A stretch of 64,000 nucleotides of DNA from Ceriagrion tenellum. Taxonomy: Eukaryota > Arthropoda > Insecta > Odonata > Coenagrionidae. The notes under the pieces are model-generated. The model saw nothing but the letters and a program-made list of their open reading frames with translations, was not told the DNA's origin and did not search any database. The stretch spans positions 6,138,001 through 6,202,000 of the forward strand of contig OY720632.1 of NCBI GenBank assembly GCA_963169105.1, in the 5' to 3' direction. The stretch's first letter is position 1. Each line of letters starts with the position of its first letter. This document shows, in pieces, positions 59,463 to 64,000 of this stretch. Both the position numbers and the translations under genes were made by a program.

Positions 59463-61821
59463 AATTCCTGTGAGAAAGGATTAAAATGTTTCCGTAACGT
59501 GAGCCAAACTATTATTACATGTTGGAAGAAATCGTTGTTGAAATGCAAACTGGATTATGATACCTGGAACTAAGGAAGTATATTTTGCTTTTCGATCAGA
59601 TTTTTACTGTCAATCCAATTCCTGTGAGAGAAAAAAACATTTTGCGGTAACGACTGGTAAAGGATTAATATTTGCTGGAGAAAAATCGTTCTATATATAC
59701 AAATACTGATTAACATATCTCAATTTAAAAAAGTATATATTCAGCTTTTAGATCTGATTTTCATCGAGTTATCGAATTCCAAAGAGAAAATACAGCAACT
59801 TTCACCAATGTTTGCAATAAGAATATTATTTTCTGGAGAAAAATCGTTCTAGAAATGCAAATCTTGATTATGGTATCTTGAATATAAAAATATATATTAT
59901 TTGCATTTCGTCCCGATATTCGCTGAGTAATCCAAATCGTGTGAAATAAGAAACGATATCCGCGAACGTCTATAAATTTTTTATTATTTGGAGGAGAAAA
60001 GTCATTCTAGAAATGCAAACCTTGATTATCATATCTGAAATTTAAAAAGTATATAATGCTCTTCGATCAAACTTTCATTGTACACTCCAATTCCTTTGAG
60101 AGAAAACAACAATTTGTGCTAACGTCTTAAAAAGGATAATTAATTGTTGGAGAAAAATCTTTATAGAATTGCAAATCTTGTATTTGTTATCTGGCATTTG
60201 AAAACTTATTTTTGGCCTTTAGAACTGATTTTTACTGGTTAATCCATATCCTGTTGGAGAAAATATTGCGATTATATATTGCTGGAGAGAATACGTTCTA
60301 AAAATGAAAATCCTATATGATATCCACAATTAAAGAAGTATTATTATCTTTTTGAACTTATTTTCACTTCGTAATTTAGATCCTTTAAGAAGTAACATTT
60401 TTTCCGCTATAGACTGCATAACAATAACAATTTGTTGGTGCAAAATGTTTCCCGAAATGCATGCTTGAATATGATATATGGCATAAAAAAGTATACATTG
60501 CTGTTAGAACTGACTTTCAATGTGTAATTCAAATCGTCTGCGAGAAATTTATTTTCGCAAACGTTTGCAAAACGATTAAAATTTGATGGAGAAAAAATCG
60601 TTCTAGAAATGAAAATCTTGATTATGATATCTGGAATAAAAAATGTATATTTTGAATGTCGACATGATTTTCACTGTGTTTTCCAAATCCAGAGAGAAAA
60701 AGGAAAAATTTGCGCTCAAGACTTCAAAACGAAGAATAATTTGGTGAACAAAATTCACTCCAGAAATGCAAATCAGGATTATAATATAATGAATTTAAAA
60801 AAATAATTAGTGCCCTTCGAAATGATTTTCACATTGTAATCCAAATCCTGTGAGAAAAAACAACTCATTTCACTATCGTCTGGAAAATGATTATTTTATC
60901 CCGGAGAATAATCGTTCTATTGTGATATATATCATTAATAAAGTATATTGTTAATTTCTAACTGATTTTTACTATGCAATGAATATTCCGAAATAAACTA
61001 ACAATTTCCGATAAAGTCTGCAAAACAATTTTCATTTGTTGAGGAAAAATAGTTCCATAAATGCTTATCTTGAAAATCATATCAGGCATAAAAAGAGTTT
61101 ATTATGCTGTTACATCTTACTTTTAATGAGTAATAGAAATCGCCTGGGGGATAAGAATTTGCGCAAACGTCTGGAAAACATTTAGAATTTGCTGGAGAAA
61201 AATCGTTCTAGAAAGGCATATTAATTTGTGATATGCGAAATTAAAGAATCATATTTTGCTCTTCGAATTGAGCTCCTATATGTAATCCAATTCCTAATAG
61301 AGAAAAAACAAATTTGCACTTGCGTAAGTTAAACAATTAATATTATTGGCTGGAAAATATCGTTGTAGAAATGCAAATCTTGATTATTATATCAGGAAAT
61401 AAAAAAGTATTTTTTTCTTTCGAACTGGATTTCATTGTGAAATATAGATCCTCTACACAAAAAAATCTAATTTGCGCTAACGTCGGCAAAGCGAAAATTA
61501 TTCGCCGGAGAAAAATTCTTCTAGAAATGTCAACCTTGAGTATGATATCTGCAATAAAACAATTTTTTTTTCATGTCTCCCTATTTGCACTGTGTAAATC
61601 CTGAGAGAGAAAATAAGAACTTGCGCTTAAGTCTTCAAAACGAGTTTTATTTGGTCAAAAAAGGTCACTTTTGAAATACAAATTTTGATTATATTATCTA
61701 GAATTAAATAAAATATATATTCATATTCGAAATGCTTTTCACTGTGTAATACAAATCCTGTGAGACGAAAAGAATTTTCACCAACGTCTGAAAAACCATT
61801 ATTATTTCCTGGATGAAAAAT

Positions 61822-62047
61822 CAGTTGCGTCGATTGATAACGATGAAATAAGCATTGTCACCTCAATTTCCTGACGCGTCCCTGAATTAATACAAAGAGT
61901 GACTACGCGGCAGCAGATATATTTCGCCAAGGGCCGATGAACCATGTTCTTGGCTTTGCCAGGGCTTCTTTCATGACTGAACTTCATTGAGGTAGGCTCT
62001 ACATGTTTGAGGCCCTCCCTGACGTTAGCGAAGAAAGAAAAGAACTA
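61822..62047 (-). repeat. Module X, copy 2, at the array's right edge
   Basis: Inverted copy of 53,824-54,049, again 226 bp. Read on the minus strand, the frame from 61,987 encodes MKFSHERSPGKAKNMVHRPL and onward, 61 codons. About six base differences separate the shared coding stretch of the two copies, four of which change the amino acid. It lies where the monomers stop. Confidence 0.92.
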
Positions 62048-63399
62048 GAGGATGAGTTACTTTGAATGAGAAAATCTGAATGAGTTACCATCTACGACAT
62101 TTTGTAGCCATAGAAAATCACCCTGACTCATCAAATATTTCGCATCATGCCACTTTAAGCGAATAAATTCTAATAAATATTTTTTCACTGCATGTCATAT
62201 GTTTTAAGTATTTTCTCGTGATCATAAGAATGCGTTTGGAAGAATTCTTTTGTGAGATTAAATAATTTTGGAGTATAGAAAATTATGTATATAAAAAACC
62301 CAAACAATGTTCGGAAGATATCAATAGAGCAATAATTTTTACAATTTGCATTACTTGTAATGTATTACAAAAATTGAAAACTTGATTTGTGACAAATGCA
62401 GTTTTTGGAAGAAAAGGAAATTTTTGTTAAGAAATCATCAACGATTTTCGAAAGTTAAGAGTAAAGATCCCAGTATTTTACAAATTTTTAAATATTTCTC
62501 AACAAATCAATATTACCCAATACTTAATCATGAAAAATAAATAGTGACAAGTGAGAGTTCTTCTCGGTCTGCCTCAGGATCAATATAATTTGATAGACAG
62601 TTACGGATGCCTTGAGCACGTACGAAAATGGCCACTTGGTAAGATGGTAGGCTTACCCGGAAAATACTTAGAAGTTATAGCTCTCGGGTTTCCAACCGGG
62701 TGATGGTGGTCTTCGGGAACGACGCATAGCGGGCTTACATCGAAAAATGCTGACCAAAACCTAAAAAACGTATTTTTGGAGTCCGGAAGTTAACATTTCG
62801 CAACAAAATTCGTATTTCTTTTTTCATGTACTGACACGTTAACAATATTTATGAGATCAAAGTTGAACAACTTTCGCTAAAAACGCCCACCTTCGATTTT
62901 CTCTGTGAATTACCAAAGTTACCTTCTTTCTGTACTTAAATGATTAACTTATGGTTAAAGTTTTAACAACTATTTTAAAACAACGTACTTTCCCTTTCGT
63001 TAAAAGTTTTTAAAAATTTTAATTTTATTTTTACCCAAAGTTACACAACAAAATATTGAAGCCTATTTTTCAGTCACATTTTTACATATTTCTTGAGTAA
63101 ATATTGCTGGTGCCACCTGGTTACGCTAAACGCCTCGTGCCACGTCATTTTTCAAACATACCAGATTATAAAAAAAAGGTAAAACCTTGCGCATATTTGC
63201 GACCCCGAATATCATATCGTTTTTTTCGAGAGCGCGGTCGAGTCCGGATCCGCCCGCCGGCGACGGGGAGTACGATGATGCGGCAAGTGTGTAAATACGA
63301 TATGGCCACATTCACTTACCTATAGTGATCATCGATATATAGAGATTCTAAAGAGCCACCATGCTACAAATGATACTTACTCATTATCATATCGCGGGA
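62048..63399. other. No gene seen; AT-rich with a small GC patch
   Basis: AT-rich flank of the array. A GC-rich patch at 63,230-63,290 has open frames on both strands but no recognisable product. Confidence 0.5.
62674..62714. repeat. Dispersed ~40-bp repeat, copy 2
   Basis: Same orientation as 29,782-29,821, sharing TTATAGCTCTCGGGTTTCCA and TGGTGGT-type sequence after it. Confidence 0.7.
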
Positions 63400-64000
63400 T
63401 ACCACAAGAGGTATCATGAAAGACTTCTTTCTTTGAATGCACTCCTGAAATAATCACGGGGTTTTCACATATATCCCTCACTTCACCTACGAAAGGATAT
63501 GTGAATCTGTGTTTGACAGAATATGTCCTTTTTGAAGCCACAAGGCTTGAGCTTAGAGTCGCATGGCATCAACTTTCCAACCCTCTTTATCTACTACAAC
63601 CCCCCTTAACAATTTCAACTTCCGGACTCAATGAAAAAGGTTTTTAAGTTTTTGGCCAGATTTTTTCCATTTCAGCTCACTGAGCGTCGTTGCCAAAAAC
63701 CACCATCACTCGGATGGAAACCCTAGAGCTATACTGATTTATTACCTCTCTGCAGTTTATCTCATTTTACACAGAAATAGATGTATATGTTATGAAATGG
63801 TTCTACATTCTTAAACGTAAGTACATAGGAGCAAATAAAGTGAAGACAGTATGAATATATTTTATGGATTAACTGACGGTAAGCCAAAAACAGTTGGTCC
63901 TATGGAGCCACCTAAATGCTTCATTTTCTTATTTTAAACATTTTCCTACTTATAGCGAAATAAAAATGCTTTGGAATCTTTTCATTCATATTTATTTTGA
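63400..64000. repeat. ~600-bp duplicated sequence, copy B (cut by window end)
   Basis: Aligns with 41,931-42,532 throughout, in the same orientation and with few small indels. The match is still running when the window ends, at the point that in copy A is six bases before a gene's stop codon on the minus strand. The duplicated unit is therefore probably larger than seen here. Confidence 0.92.

Larger units (their letters stand above)
46990..61815. repeat. Satellite-like array of ~156-bp monomers, mixed orientation
   Basis: Nearly the whole interval consists of diverged tandem monomers of ~155-160 bp. Landmarks in order are TTCGAACTGATTTTCACTG, TGTAATCCAAATCCTGTGAG, CAACAATTTGCGCTAACGTC, ACGATTATTATTTGCTGGAG, CGTTCTAGAAATGCAAATC and TTGATTATGATATCTGGAAT. 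Roughly 85-90 monomers fit. Orientation is forward at about 46,990-53,590, reversed at 53,590-56,690 (apart from inserted modules), and forward again to 61,815. Neighbouring monomers differ by ~20% or more, but long blocks recur at ~9 kb spacing. No gene is present; open frames inside are products of the repeat. Confidence 0.93.

Noticed and set aside
46990..61815. CRISPR-like regular repeats
   Set aside because: The repeating unit is ~156 bp and tandem with no unique spacers, in eukaryotic DNA. It is a satellite-type array.
53824..62047. Module X pair as terminal repeats of a Polinton-like element
   Set aside because: No integrase, polymerase or capsid frames lie between them and no 6-bp target duplication is visible at the outer edges (GAATAT on the left, AGAGGA on the right).
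41931..64000. Direct repeats as LTRs of a giant element
   Set aside because: There is no primer-binding site, polypurine tract or gag-pol coding between them, and the spacing of 21 kb is filled by a gene, the array and unrelated sequence.

Overview
The window is eukaryotic nuclear DNA, most likely from an arthropod and probably an insect. The evidence is spliced GC-rich exons in an AT-rich background, non-LTR retrotransposons of several clades, piggyBac-type MITEs, pogo/Tigger-like and CACTA-like transposase relics, and a satellite-like array. I cannot name the species. There are no operons, rRNAs, CRISPR arrays or bacterial genes, and I saw no convincing tRNA. Host protein-coding content is small.

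Region 1-25 kb is mostly non-coding. It carries two copies of a ~550-bp MITE flanked by TTAA (2,839-3,384 and 13,246-13,799), a third terminal-inverted-repeat element built from ~22-bp motifs (11,446-11,892), and four patches of purine/pyrimidine-skewed, G-rich sequence. The one confidently identified host gene piece is the terminal exon of a FAM20C-like secretory-pathway kinase (13,906-14,131, +). Its earlier exons were not found and probably lie to the left of the window or were missed. Two other host-like reading frames, unrecognised, are on the minus strand at 14,322-14,749 (frameshifted) and 17,210-17,434 (intact, 74 aa).

Region 25-42 kb is a graveyard of mobile elements. In order: an RTE-like reverse-transcriptase tail (+), a fragment of another LINE (-), a non-LTR insertion with an 11-bp target-site duplication that has lost its reverse-transcriptase core (26,766-28,801, -), a pogo/Tigger-like transposase broken by one stop codon (+), a CR1/jockey-like LINE (-) with a 232-bp piggyBac-type MITE inserted in its reverse transcriptase, a CACTA-like transposase relic (-), and a 5'-truncated R2-like LINE (-) whose thumb region carries two (TA)n microsatellites.

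Region 42-46 kb holds two exons that splice together in phase on the minus strand (44,214-44,575 and 42,538-42,684). They encode the C-terminus of an unrecognised proline-rich protein. The sequence just downstream of its stop codon (41,931-42,532) recurs at 63,400-64,000 in the same orientation, which suggests that the 3' end of the gene is duplicated about 21.5 kb away, with its exon just outside the window.

Region 47-62 kb is the most striking part: a ~15-kb array of diverged ~156-bp monomers in which orientation switches twice, with long direct duplications ~9 kb apart, inverted duplications, and a 226-bp non-monomer module present in two inverted copies that are far more alike than the monomers around them. 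This array is my best candidate for an undescribed structure. What it does, if anything, cannot be told from sequence alone.
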